Assembly: GCA_025361725.1 (NCBI GenBank)
Contig: JANYJV010000012.1
Span: 1 to 64,000, forward strand
Direction: 5' to 3'
Source of the DNA: Acidimicrobiia bacterium
Lineage (GTDB): Bacteria; Actinomycetota; Acidimicrobiia; IMCC26256; JAENVU01
Length of the DNA stretch: 64,000 nucleotides
Below, piece by piece: positions 49,230 to 59,173 of the stretch. The notes below the pieces were generated by a model. The model saw only the letters and a list, made by a program, of their open reading frames with translations. It searched no databases and was not told where the DNA came from. The translations under genes and the position numbers were made by a program. The first letter of the stretch is position 1. Each line of letters opens with the position of its first letter.

Positions 49230-50413
49230 GCCACGTACACGCCGCGAGCGTAGAACGATGACAAGATGAGCAAGAGCACCGCACTTCCCATGATCACCAA
49301 TCGGAGTGACTTCGGTCGGCTTGCCAACAGGGCGCCCGCGACGGCGAAACACGGGAAGGCTGCCAGTGCGTAACGGCCCATGCTCCAGAAGTTGCTCGTC
49401 GAGACCGCCGGGATGAGCAGTACGGCCGCGGTGTACGAGCCGTATCCAGGGCCGAGCCGTCGCCACACGATCGGGACCAACGCGAACGCCAGCAGCATGA
49501 CCGCAGGGTGCGCCAGGTACAGCAGCACCTGGGCCGGCCGGTGGATGTGGACAAGGTCCTGAAAGAACTTGATTTTGAACCACGTCCGGAAACCGGGTGC
49601 CTGATGCCACCCGCGTTCGGTGGCCACGAACACGAACGGATCACCGAACCGTTCCCACAGGTACCCGCACCAACCAACGAGCCCCGCCAGCGCGATCAGG
49701 ACACCGCCGAGACGCCATTGTCGGCTTCGATTGGCGGTGACCGCGGCACGTCGTAGCTCCACCGCTCGAACGATCAAGCCAAGCAAGAGTGCTACTCCAA
49801 CCGGCCGTCCCGCGAGGGCGACGATGCCGACCAATCCGGCGCCAACCGGATGATCATGCTCGAGCAGCACAAACGCGCCGATCGCCGCTGCGAGAAAGAG
49901 GGCATCGGAGTAGACCGCCCCGTACAGGTAGAAGGCGTATGGGTAGACGAGGAGCAGAACGAGGCCGCCCCACGCTGCTTCCCGACCCACCCGCTCCGAT
50001 GCCCAGCGCTCGAAGAGCAGCGTGGCAGTCAATCCGGCGCATACGGTGATCGCGATACCGGCGATCAGAACATCACCGGTGACCACCCCAACGGCCCGCA
50101 TCAGCAGCGGGTATGACGGGAAGAATGCGACCGCGGACTGGCGGCCGGGATGGAACGAATAGCCGTGCAGCGCGATCGACCGGTACCACCCGGCATCGAA
50201 ACGGACCCAACCACCAAGCCACGGCCGACCGGGAAAGAACCCCCACTTTCCGGTCCGGCCTGCCCGATGAACAGGCAGCCACGCACCAGAAGCCGCGACA
50301 ACCGTCCACACGACCGCCGCGACCCCGGCAAAGGCGCCCGCACCGCGCAACCGCTCAACCCGGCCTGACGGCGGGATCACCGACTCGACCGATGCGGCCG
50401 TCATCTCGCGCAC
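49226..50413 (-). CDS. PIG-V-like mannosyltransferase family membrane protein
   Basis: WVRFDAGWYRSIALHGY; FFPSYPLLMRAV; multiple TM; 4-nt overlap with deacetylase. Confidence 0.8.
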   Translation of the reverse strand: MREMTAASVESVIPPSGRVERLRGAGAFAGVAAVVWTVVAASGAWLPVHRAGRTGKWGFFPGRPWLGGWVRFDAGWYRSIALHGYSFHPGRQSAVAFFPSYPLLMRAVGVVTGDVLIAGIAITVCAGLTATLLFERWASERVGREAAWGGLVLLLVYPYAFYLYGAVYSDALFLAAAIGAFVLLEHDHPVGAGLVGIVALAGRPVGVALLLGLIVRAVELRRAAVTANRSRQWRLGGVLIALAGLVGWCGYLWERFGDPFVFVATERGWHQAPGFRTWFKIKFFQDLVHIHRPAQVLLYLAHPAVMLLAFALVPIVWRRLGPGYGSYTAAVLLIPAVSTSNFWSMGRYALAAFPCFAVAGALLASRPKSLRLVIMGSAVLLLILSSFYARGVYVA

Positions 50414-50501
50414 CTGTATTCCCCCCCGTTGTTCCTATTGGGTCTGTTCACAAATTCTGCGGAGCTGGTCTGACGCAGCCAGGCGCCGAGCGTGACGCGG
50501 C

Positions 50502-51689
50502 TTAGGGCGATAGCCCGCTGCAGGTTCGGCGGTGCTGCCATTCGGCCTGATCGGCGGCCGCAGCGCTTCCAGTGTCGGGAATTGGGATGCCGTGCGTGAT
50601 GCGTGCAGGTACCCAAGCGTACTGATCCACGTGCCGGCCGGTCGCAGTGACTTGCAAGACACCACTGCGGCCGGACTCGCCGTCTTCGCGCCAGTAGACG
50701 AAGTTGCCGAGCCCATAGGCGACCAGCGAGTCACCGACGCGACCGGCACCAAATACTCGGTGCGCGTGGCTCCCGACGATGATGTCTGCGCCCGCGCCGA
50801 GCAGGGCCTTGGCGAGGTCGCCCTGCTCACCCGAGGCGCAGAATGTGAGCTCGGTTCCCCAGTGGAGAAACACGATCAGCGTGTCGACCTGCGGGCGGAT
50901 AGTGCCCACGGCGGCGACGAGCCGGGTGCGGTCGATCGAGAACGCGACGCCGGCCTGGGTCTCGGTCGCCGACCATCGGGCGATGAGCCCGGGTTCGAGC
51001 CAGTCGAGCGCGCTCAGGATCGCGATGCGTTGTCCCTTGATGGTGGTGCGATACGGCCCGTATGCATCCGCCGCATTGTGGCCGATGCCGACGACCGGGA
51101 ACTTCGACGCCGCGATCGCGTCGAACGTGTCCTGCATGCCAAGAGGTCCGTAATCGAGCGCGTGATTGTTGGCCATGTTCACAACGTCGACGCCGGCGGC
51201 CCTCAAGGCAGCGAACGATGCTGCGGGGGAGCGGAAGTGGAAGTTCTTTCCGGTGATCGGTTCGCCTCGCGTTGTGATCGCAGTCTCGAGATTTACGATC
51301 GCGAGATCCGCGCTGGAGAGCAGCGGTGCGATGGGATCGAGGATGTGGTCGGGATCCGCGGTGAGGCGATCGGCGAGAACCGGAAGCCCGGTGGAGATCG
51401 CGCCGGGCTCGGTGTCGGTCACGTCCGGGAAGTGCACGTCGCCGCCGAACGCGAACGTCACCGGGTGACCACTCCCGGCCGGGCTGCGCGGTTCGCCTGG
51501 CGAAGCCGTGTTGGACGGCGTGGTTGATGATGACCGGAAGTCTGATGATCTCTTGGGTGGTGCGCTCGCGGCTCCGGTGCGCACGTGGGTGGTGTTCGGG
51601 TCCGGGTCCGTCGCGGACGCCACCGCGAGTGCGAGTGCGAGGCCACTCGCAAGGATTGCGCCGCCGGCGACGAGAAGGGTACGCCGCAC
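50502..51689 (-). CDS. CapA-family protein (PGA_cap metallophosphatase-like)
   Basis: VTFAFGGDVHFPD; DLAIVNLETAIT; VDVVNMANNHALDYG; IIVGSHAHRVFG. Confidence 0.9.
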   Translation of the reverse strand: MRRTLLVAGGAILASGLALALAVASATDPDPNTTHVRTGAASAPPKRSSDFRSSSTTPSNTASPGEPRSPAGSGHPVTFAFGGDVHFPDVTDTEPGAISTGLPVLADRLTADPDHILDPIAPLLSSADLAIVNLETAITTRGEPITGKNFHFRSPAASFAALRAAGVDVVNMANNHALDYGPLGMQDTFDAIAASKFPVVGIGHNAADAYGPYRTTIKGQRIAILSALDWLEPGLIARWSATETQAGVAFSIDRTRLVAAVGTIRPQVDTLIVFLHWGTELTFCASGEQGDLAKALLGAGADIIVGSHAHRVFGAGRVGDSLVAYGLGNFVYWREDGESGRSGVLQVTATGRHVDQYAWVPARITHGIPIPDTGSAAAADQAEWQHRRTCSGLSP

Positions 51690-51867
51690 GACCGCACTCT
51701 ACCGAGCGGCCCTGGAGATGCACGGCTGCTCCTCAGTGTGGGGTCGCGACGACAAGCAAGCGGTCCCCGACCGCATGGCCGACAAAGATCGCGGGGCGGA
51801 GGGGTAGGGACTGCCCCGGGTTCGGTTGGCTCCTGACGTGTGAGGAGTCAACGGACCCACCCGCTGA

Positions 51868-52686
51868 TCAATACCCGCTGACGCAGGTGATTTCGGTGCC
51901 CGTGATCGGATGTGGGAACCGCAGATCCGTTGCGTGGAGCTCGATGGCCAGAGCCGAGAGTTTTTCGCCGGCGTAGAGAGTGTCACCGACGATCGGGTGT
52001 CCGAGGTGCGCGAGGTGGGCCCGGATCTGGTGGGTGCGGCCGGTGTCCAACGTGACGGCGAGCAGGGTCTGGTCAGGTCTTCGTTCGAGAACTCGCCACT
52101 GCGTGATCGCAGGTTCCCCGTCGGCGATCACGGCGCGCCGGTAGTCGAACGCAGGGTCGAGCCCGAGCGGAGCATCGATGGTTCCGGAATCGTCGGCGAC
52201 GATGCCCTGGACGAGCGTGCGGTAGGTCCGCGTCACCGATCCCTTTCCTAGCTGCTCGCGAAACGCGTCGTGGACCGCAGACCGTTTGGCGATGGCGACG
52301 AGTCCGTGGGCGCAACGGTCGAGCCGGTGGGCCGGATACGGCCGCCACGCGGCCCAATGGTGACCGGGGCGCGCGCCCGCGTGCCACAGGAACGCGTTGA
52401 TCAGCGTGTCTTCGCGGTGACGGCCGACGGGGTGGACGTGGATCCCGGCGGGCTTGTCGCACACGATGAGATCGTTGTCCTCGTACGCAATGGTGATCGC
52501 GCGGTCGAGCGGCACCAACGGATCCTCGAGCGCGCCGATCAGGCCCAGGACATCACCGGCGACCACGCGGTCATCCATACGGCCGCAGTGACCGTTGACG
52601 GTGATGCGCTGGCCTGAGATGAGCGGCCCAACCGCCCGGACCGGCACCGTCACGAGGTGGGCCTTGACGACATCGACCAGCCGCAT
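51868..52686 (-). CDS. RluA-family RNA pseudouridine synthase
   Basis: DLIVCDKPAGIHVHPVGRH; AHRLDRCAHGLVAIAK; TGRTHQIRAHLAHLGHPIVGDTLY. Confidence 0.93.
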   Translation of the reverse strand: MRLVDVVKAHLVTVPVRAVGPLISGQRITVNGHCGRMDDRVVAGDVLGLIGALEDPLVPLDRAITIAYEDNDLIVCDKPAGIHVHPVGRHREDTLINAFLWHAGARPGHHWAAWRPYPAHRLDRCAHGLVAIAKRSAVHDAFREQLGKGSVTRTYRTLVQGIVADDSGTIDAPLGLDPAFDYRRAVIADGEPAITQWRVLERRPDQTLLAVTLDTGRTHQIRAHLAHLGHPIVGDTLYAGEKLSALAIELHATDLRFPHPITGTEITCVSGY

Positions 52687-52913
52687 CGGTGGGTGCGCGT
52701 CGTCCAGCTCGTAACCGTTGACGACGGGAGGCTCCGTTCCTGCGCGGGCGAGACGCCGAGATCCTCGACTGGCGCGGCGACGCTACCTGGCTTCCGGCCG
52801 CCGTGAGGTGGAGACGACGCGCTCGAGCTTCGCGCCCTCGCGGCATCGGTCGTTAGGCTCGCCGGGCCGCATTGTCCCCGTCGCCGCCATGTGGCTCAAC
52901 GGCAAGGAGTCCC

Positions 52914-54122
52914 GTGATCGCAACGTCTGCTTTCGACCTCGACCTCCCGGTCTATGAACCGGACGGGCTCAGCCGGGCCGATCGGATGGCGCACCTGGCG
53001 TCGATCCGGAGTGAGCACTGGCTGGCTCGCAGTCCGCTCGGGTTCGCGGTGATGCGTCACAGCGACATCGTCTCGGTGCTGCGAGACCGTCGGTTTCATT
53101 CTGCTTTGTCGCTCCTGCCCCAGATGCAGGGTCTGCCCGAGGAGTCGATCGAGAAGCGCCGGCCGTCGATTCTCTCGATGGAGGGCGACGAACACGCTCG
53201 GGTCCGTCGTCTGGTCGCACCCGCGTTCACTCCCGCGGCCGCCAATCGCCTGCGCCCGTTCATGGACGAGGTCATCGCCGAACTCCTTGATGGCATCGCG
53301 GCCTCGGGGAGCTGCGACTTCGTCGCCGCGGTGTGTGAGCCCTATCCGATCCCGATCATCTGCGAACTGCTGGGCGCGCCGAGGCAAGATTGGGAGCTGT
53401 TCTCGCGCTGGGCGACGGACATCTTCCGCATCTTCAACCAGAACCTGGCCGAAGATCTCCCTGCGGTGCAACGTGCCGGCGCGGAACTCGAGACCTACGT
53501 GAGTGAACTCGTCGACCGGCGTCGCTCGGACCCGAGCGACGATCTGTTGAGTGTGTTGATCGCGGCCGAGGAGGCCGGCGATCGTCTCTCGACTGATGAG
53601 CTGGTCATGTTGGCCGAAGCCGTCCTGATGGCCGGCACGGATACGACTCGGAACCAACTCGGGTGTTCGGTGGCGTTGCTGCTGACGTTCCCGGAGCAAT
53701 GGAAGGCATTGGTGGCCGACCCCGGACTCGCGGCACGAGCGGTCGACGAGACGATGCGCTACCTCGGGGCGGTCCAAGGCACGATCCGGGTCGCGTCCGA
53801 AGACATCGTGTACCGGGACGTGATGTTCCCACGCGGCACGTTGGTGTCTTGCGCATTGTCGACGGGCAACCGCGATCCGCACTTCGTCGACGATCCCGAG
53901 ACGTTCGACATCACGCGCGAGTCCACCGGCCCGCACCTCACGTTCGGGTCCGGGATCCACTACTGCCTCGGCGCGCACTTGGCGCGCGCGGAGCTGCAGG
54001 CGGCGCTCGGCCTGCTCGCAACGCGATTTCCGGATCTCGCGCTCGACGGTGACGTCGAGTGGAAGCCCGAGACCTTCGGAATCTGGGGCCCGTCCCGGTT
54101 GCCAGTGCTCTGGACTACCTGA
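52914..54122 (+). CDS. Cytochrome P450
   Basis: LMAGTDTTRNQLG; FGSGIHYCLGAHLARAEL; GTG start at 52914. Confidence 0.95.
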   Translation: MIATSAFDLDLPVYEPDGLSRADRMAHLASIRSEHWLARSPLGFAVMRHSDIVSVLRDRRFHSALSLLPQMQGLPEESIEKRRPSILSMEGDEHARVRRLVAPAFTPAAANRLRPFMDEVIAELLDGIAASGSCDFVAAVCEPYPIPIICELLGAPRQDWELFSRWATDIFRIFNQNLAEDLPAVQRAGAELETYVSELVDRRRSDPSDDLLSVLIAAEEAGDRLSTDELVMLAEAVLMAGTDTTRNQLGCSVALLLTFPEQWKALVADPGLAARAVDETMRYLGAVQGTIRVASEDIVYRDVMFPRGTLVSCALSTGNRDPHFVDDPETFDITRESTGPHLTFGSGIHYCLGAHLARAELQAALGLLATRFPDLALDGDVEWKPETFGIWGPSRLPVLWTT

Positions 54123-54211
54123 CCAACCGGGCGAACGCGAGACCGTGTTCGCAGGCTGAGCGCACGAACAAGAGGCGTAGGTCCGGCACGCTCGGCCGGT
54201 ACGCTCGCCGC

Positions 54212-54823
54212 ATGTCGACGGTCGTCGTTGCCGACGTCGTTCCGCTCGTACGAGTCGGTCTCACCGCGGTGTTGGCGGCCGAGCAGTACCGGGTCGTGGC
54301 CGAAACCAGCTCGGGTCGTGACCTGGCGAAGGCCGTGGTCGAGCACGCCCCCGATCTGGTAGTCGTCGGCGTGGTGAATGATCTCGCAGTCGATGAGATC
54401 GCTCGTCAGATTCGCGACGCGGCACCCGGTGCTCGGCTCGTCGTGATGTTGAACCGTGCGCCGCGTGACACCTTGGCGGACCTGCTCGGCCTGGACGTGG
54501 ATGGCCTGCTGGCGCGTGCGATCCAGCCCCCGGAACTCGTCACCGCGCTTGCACGCGTGCTGGATGGCGAACGCCATGTGGATCCCGCGCTGCTGGCCGG
54601 GGACCTGGCCGACGAGGGACTCGAACCGATGACGCTCACGGTGCGCGAGCGCGAGGTGCTCGGACTTCTGGCGACCGGCAGCTCCAACCGCGAGATCTCT
54701 GCCGCACTCTTCGTTTCGCTCCCGACCGTCAAGACCCATCTGGCTCACATCTACGGCAAGCTCGACGCTAGGAACCGCAACGAGGCGTTGGGACGAGCGA
54801 TGGCGCTGGGATTGCTGGCGTGA
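54212..54823 (+). CDS. LuxR/NarL-type response regulator
   Basis: Receiver-like N-terminus; HTH LTVREREVLGLLATGSSNREISAALFVSLPTVKTHLAHIYGKL. Confidence 0.9.
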   Translation: MSTVVVADVVPLVRVGLTAVLAAEQYRVVAETSSGRDLAKAVVEHAPDLVVVGVVNDLAVDEIARQIRDAAPGARLVVMLNRAPRDTLADLLGLDVDGLLARAIQPPELVTALARVLDGERHVDPALLAGDLADEGLEPMTLTVREREVLGLLATGSSNREISAALFVSLPTVKTHLAHIYGKLDARNRNEALGRAMALGLLA

Positions 54824-54894
54824 CGACCCGGGCGAGATTGTGCGACGGCTCCTAGGCTGACGCAGGTTCGGGCCACCCAAGGAGGGGGTTTTCC

Positions 54895-55080
54895 ATGTTG
54901 GTGCTCACTCGTCGGATCAACGAACGCATCATCATCGGTGACGACATCATCGTGACGGTGCTCGAAGTTCACGGCGATCAGGTCCGCATCGGTATCGATG
55001 CGCCGCGCGACATCAAGGTGTTTCGCGAAGAGGTGCTCCGACGCGATGAGGAGTCGGCCCGGGATCGGTCCGCAGACTGA
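54895..55080 (+). CDS. csrA: Carbon storage regulator CsrA
   Basis: [47 protein letters not shown]; strong SD AAGGAGG. Confidence 0.96.
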   Translation: MLVLTRRINERIIIGDDIIVTVLEVHGDQVRIGIDAPRDIKVFREEVLRRDEESARDRSAD

Positions 55081-55081
55081 G

Positions 55082-55371
55082 TTACTCGGTCGCGGGTACC
55101 ACCAGGACTGGTCGTTCGGCCTGGTTCAAAAGCCGGTTCGCAGTTGCGCCGAGAAGTGCACCCCGCAGCGGACCCTGTCCGTGGTGACCGACCACGATCA
55201 TGGGGGCGTCGCCGTTGTCAGCGACGACGATGAGACCCTCGACGGGCCGCCGGCGACGACCTCTCCGCGTGATGCCACGCCCGCGGCTTGTGCGAGGGCG
55301 ATTGCGTGCCGGAGGGCTGCGGCCGCTCCCATCGAGTCGTCGAACCCGACGACGATTTCTCCACTCGTCAT
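55082..55371 (-). pseudogene. Internally deleted universal stress protein (UspA) remnant
   Basis: N-terminal EIVVGFDDSMGAAAALRHAIALAQAAG and C-terminal MIVVGHHGQGPLRGALLGATANRLLNQAERPVLVVPATE in different frames with the middle missing. Confidence 0.78.
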
Positions 55372-55372
55372 C

Positions 55373-55935
55373 TCACGCCTCCCTGAGGATGCTGGCATCG
55401 ACACCGGGCACGATCGGCGGTGGCTCCGGACCGTTGCCGTCGGGGTCTGGCCGCTGGTCCATCGGGTCGATGCCGCGTTTGAAGAGCGAAGAGTCGCGAG
55501 ACGCCGTCCACAGCATGATCGGGATGCCGATGGCGAGCAGGATTATCCCCATCACCCAGGACGATTCAACACCGAACCATTCGGTGCCTGGCTTCTGGAA
55601 TGAATCGATCGTGGACTTCGCGAACGTCCAGAACAGGACTGCGCCGCCGATGAGCGGCGCGAGGCCGACGAACACGAAGTTCTTGGCGCTGCTGAAGATG
55701 TGGCGAACCATCCGGGCAACGCCTTGTGGATCGCCATCGACAGTTCACTCCGCGCTGCGGGCAGGATGGTGGTCTGGGTTGAGGTTGCGGCAGATCTCAG
55801 TACCGCAATGATGAGGAACTTGTAGAAGGGCGAGCCAAGCACCAGGTTGCCGGCCGCACCCAAGAGGTCGTCGCTGTGAGCGGTCAAGAACCGGGACCAC
55901 GGATTGCAATCCCCCTGATGCCGGTACGGGCGGTG
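55373..55935 (-). pseudogene. APC amino-acid permease remnant (N-terminal part and an internal segment lost)
   Basis: NLVLGSPFYKFLIIAVLRSAATSTQTTILPAARSELSMAIHKALP in one frame, SAKNFVFVGLAPLIGGAVLFWTFAKS...FGVESSWVMGIILLAIGIPIMLW in another. Confidence 0.75.
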
Positions 55936-55941
55936 AGTCGA

Positions 55942-57072
55942 CTACGCGGCGAGTGCCTCCGCCAGTGGCGTTGCGGCGCGGCCCACGGCGTCGGCGACGA
56001 TCGGGTGGGTGACCTTCCCGCCAACGGTATTCACGCCGAGTGCGAGAGCGGAGTCTGCGACAGTGGCCGCGGACACACCGGAGACCGCAAGTTGCAGCAC
56101 GTACGGCAGCGTGGCGTTGGTGAGTGCGTACGTGGACGTGAACGGAACGGCGCCGGGCATGTTGCCGACGGCGTAGTGGATGACGCCGTGCAGTTCATAG
56201 ACGGGATCGGCGTGCGTGGTCTCATGCGTGGTCTCGATGCAGCCGCCCTGATCCACGGCGACGTCCACGATGACCGCGCCTGGCTTCATCGTGCGGACCA
56301 TGTCTTCGGTGACGACCACCGGCGCGCGTCCGGCCGGCACGAGGACCGCGCCGATCACGAGGTCCGCGTCGGCGACCGCTCGGGCCACGGCCCCGCGGTT
56401 GCTCGCGAGGGTCACGATCCGACCCTGGTGGATCTGGTCCACCCACCGCAAGCGATCGAGGTTCTTGTCGAGGAGTAGCACTTCGGCTTCCATGCCCTGC
56501 GCGATCCAGGCGGAGTTCCACCCGACGTTGCCGGCGCCGAGCACGACAACCCGGCCGGGACGCACGCCGGGAACCCCGCCGAGGAGTACGCCGCGGCCAC
56601 CGAGTTCGCGTTCGAGGAATCGTGCACCCACCTGCGTGGCCATGCGTCCCGCGACCTCGCTCATCGGCGCGAGCAACGGCAACGCGCCGTTCACCTGGAC
56701 GGTCTCGTACGCGATGCCGGTGGTGCCGTGGCTGAGGAGCGCCTCGGTCACCTTCGGGTACGCCGCCAAGTGGAGATAGGTGAAGAGCACGAGGTCGGGG
56801 CGGAGGAAATCGAACTCGGATGCATTCGGTTCCTTCACCTTCAGCACCATGCCGGCGCGGCCCCACACGTCGGCCACATCGGTGACGATCTCCGCGCCGG
56901 CGCCGCGGTACTCGTCATCGGTGATGGCCGAGTCCACGCCGGCGCCTTGTTCGAGCAAGACGGTCACGCCGTGCGCGACGAGTTCGTGCACGCCGTCGGG
57001 CGTGATCGCGACTCGGTGCTCGCCGTCCTTGACCTCGCGCGGAATCCCGACGGTGAGCGGACTCACGACCAT
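55942..57072 (-). CDS. ald: Alanine dehydrogenase
   Basis: VGIPREVKDGEHRVAITPDGVHEL; VLGAGNVGWNSAWIAQGM; full-length 370+ aa. Confidence 0.95.
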   Translation of the reverse strand: MVVSPLTVGIPREVKDGEHRVAITPDGVHELVAHGVTVLLEQGAGVDSAITDDEYRGAGAEIVTDVADVWGRAGMVLKVKEPNASEFDFLRPDLVLFTYLHLAAYPKVTEALLSHGTTGIAYETVQVNGALPLLAPMSEVAGRMATQVGARFLERELGGRGVLLGGVPGVRPGRVVVLGAGNVGWNSAWIAQGMEAEVLLLDKNLDRLRWVDQIHQGRIVTLASNRGAVARAVADADLVIGAVLVPAGRAPVVVTEDMVRTMKPGAVIVDVAVDQGGCIETTHETTHADPVYELHGVIHYAVGNMPGAVPFTSTYALTNATLPYVLQLAVSGVSAATVADSALALGVNTVGGKVTHPIVADAVGRAATPLAEALAA

Positions 57073-58505
57073 TCCGTTCCACCTTCGCGCCGGTCGGCCC
57101 GATCGGTCGGGTGAACGCGCGGCAGATGTTTCGATGCCTCGGTCAGACAGGTCCGTAGGATCGACTCGATCTCGTCGAATTGCTGCTCGCCGGCGACGAG
57201 CGGCGGTGAGAGTTGGACGACCGGATCGCCGCGATCGTCGGCCCGGCAGATCAGTCCGGCCTCGAAGAGTGCCGGTGAGAGGACGCCGCGCAGGATTTCT
57301 TCGGCCTCCTCGTTCGTGAACTGCGCCTCGGTTTCGGGATCGGCGACGAGTTCGAGGGCCAGGAAGTAGCCGGCGCCGCGGACATCGCCGACGATCGGGA
57401 TGTCGCGGAGGCCTTCGATGCGCTCACGGAACCCGGCCTCGTTGGCTTGCACGTGTTCGAGGATGGACTCCTCTTCGAACAGGCGCAGGTTCTCGAGTGC
57501 GACCGCACAACTCACCGGGTGACCGCCGAAGGTGATGCCGTGAAGGAAGCTGGACGTGCCTTCGAGGAACGGCTCGGCGAGATGATCCCGACAGATCACG
57601 GCACCGAGCGGCGAGTACCCGCTGGTGAGTCCCTTCGCGCAAGTGATCATGTCCGGGAGGTAGTCGTACCGCTCGGCACCGAACCAGTGGCCGAGACGGC
57701 CGAACGCGCAGATGACCTCGTCCGAGACCAGCAGGACGCCGTACTTGTCACAGATCTCGCGGACGCGTGGGAAGTAACCCTCCGGCGCGACGAAACAACC
57801 GCCCGCGTTCTGGACCGGTTCGAGGAAAACTGCGGCGACGGTCTCGGGGCCCTCGAAGAGGATGCGATCCTCGATGCCTTGGATGAGCCAGTCGCAGAAC
57901 GCGGCGTCGTCCTTGCCGAGCGGATGCCGATACCGGTTGGTGCTCGGTACGTGCGAGGCCCCGGGGGTGAGGGGCTCGAACGGGGTGCGGACGGACGGGA
58001 TACCGGTGATGGCCAGCGCGCCGAGGGTGGTGCCGTGGTACGCCGTCTCCCGTGCGATGACCTTGTACCGCTGTCCCTCACCCTTGGCGCGGAAGTACTG
58101 GCGGGCCAACTTCCACGCGGACTCGACGGCTTCACTTCCGCTGGTGGTGAAGAACACCCGGTTGAGATCGCCGGGGGCCAGCGCGGCGAGCTTGGCCGCC
58201 AGCTCGATCGCCGGTGGGTGGCCGTAACTCCAGATCGGGAAGTACTCGAGCGTCTCGGCCTGCTGGGCCGCAGCCTGGGCGAGGTCGTGACGTCCGTGGC
58301 CGAGCTGCACCGTGAAGAGCCCGCTCAACGCGTCCAGGTACCGGCGGTCGTGCGCGTCCCAGAGGTAGCAGCCTTCGCCGCGGACCATGATCGGGATTTC
58401 CTTGGTCTCGTACGCGCCGAGCCGCGTGAAGTGCATCCAGAGATGGCGCCGGGCCTTCTCGTTCAGATCGTCGATGTCGTAGGTGTCAGAGTTCTTGGTC
58501 ATCAT
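57063..58505 (-). CDS. Class III aminotransferase (omega-transaminase-like)
   Basis: VRGEGCYLWDAHDRRYLDALSGLF; LLVSDEVICAFGRLG; PLP Lys region TCAKGLTSGYSPLGAVI. Confidence 0.93.
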   Translation of the reverse strand: MMTKNSDTYDIDDLNEKARRHLWMHFTRLGAYETKEIPIMVRGEGCYLWDAHDRRYLDALSGLFTVQLGHGRHDLAQAAAQQAETLEYFPIWSYGHPPAIELAAKLAALAPGDLNRVFFTTSGSEAVESAWKLARQYFRAKGEGQRYKVIARETAYHGTTLGALAITGIPSVRTPFEPLTPGASHVPSTNRYRHPLGKDDAAFCDWLIQGIEDRILFEGPETVAAVFLEPVQNAGGCFVAPEGYFPRVREICDKYGVLLVSDEVICAFGRLGHWFGAERYDYLPDMITCAKGLTSGYSPLGAVICRDHLAEPFLEGTSSFLHGITFGGHPVSCAVALENLRLFEEESILEHVQANEAGFRERIEGLRDIPIVGDVRGAGYFLALELVADPETEAQFTNEEAEEILRGVLSPALFEAGLICRADDRGDPVVQLSPPLVAGEQQFDEIESILRTCLTEASKHLPRVHPTDRADRREGGTEWS

Positions 58506-58594
58506 TTCCGCTCTTGCTCCTTCGGAGCGGGCCGCTCGGGCCACGCTGCGCTTGATAGTCGGCCGAGGCCGCGTGCCCGCCGCGCTGTGCTCAT
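58502..58594 (-). CDS. Possible 30-aa small ORF bridging lrp-like and aminotransferase genes
   Basis: Manual translation MSTARRARGLGRLSSAAWPERPAPKEQERK; ATGA overlap at both ends. Confidence 0.3.
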   Translation of the reverse strand: MSTARRARGLGRLSSAAWPERPAPKEQERK

Positions 58595-59079
58595 CGGGTG
58601 CCCCATGCGTAGGTCTGTTTGAACAGCTTCAAGTACGTGAACGTTTCGGTGCTGCGCACGCCGGCGATCGATCGCACCCGGTCGTTGAGGAGCATGAGCA
58701 GGTGGTCGTCGTCTTCGCAGACGACCTCCATCATCAGGTCGAACGAGCCGCCTACGACCACGACGTAACTGACCTCGGGGAGGGCCGCGATGTCGTTCGC
58801 GACGGTGCGCAGATCGCCCTCGACCTTCAAGCCGATCATGGCCATGCGGCGGAAGCCGAGCGTCAACGGATCGGTCACCGCCACGATCTGCACCACGCCG
58901 GCTTCCACGAGTCGTTGGACGCGCTGGCGGACGGCAGCTTCACTCAGGCCCACCTCGACCGCGAGCTTCGTGTACGGCAGGCGGCCATCCTGTTGGAGCG
59001 CCTCGATCAGCGCCTTGTCGACGTCGTCAACCACGACCGTGCTGCGCGCCCCGTCGGTGGACTTCGTCGTTCGGGCCAT
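58591..59079 (-). CDS. Lrp/AsnC-family transcriptional regulator
   Basis: DKALIEALQQDGRLPYTKLAVEVGLSEAAVRQRVQRLVEAGVVQIVAVTDP; RAM-like C-terminus. Confidence 0.93.
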   Translation of the reverse strand: MARTTKSTDGARSTVVVDDVDKALIEALQQDGRLPYTKLAVEVGLSEAAVRQRVQRLVEAGVVQIVAVTDPLTLGFRRMAMIGLKVEGDLRTVANDIAALPEVSYVVVVGGSFDLMMEVVCEDDDHLLMLLNDRVRSIAGVRSTETFTYLKLFKQTYAWGTR

Positions 59080-59173
59080 GGACACAGTGTGCCCGTTCCG
59101 AGCCCCCTCAATCAAGGAATCCCTTGTTTCGATGTGTCAATGCCGTGGAATCAGCGGTTGGGGGGAGCGGAAA

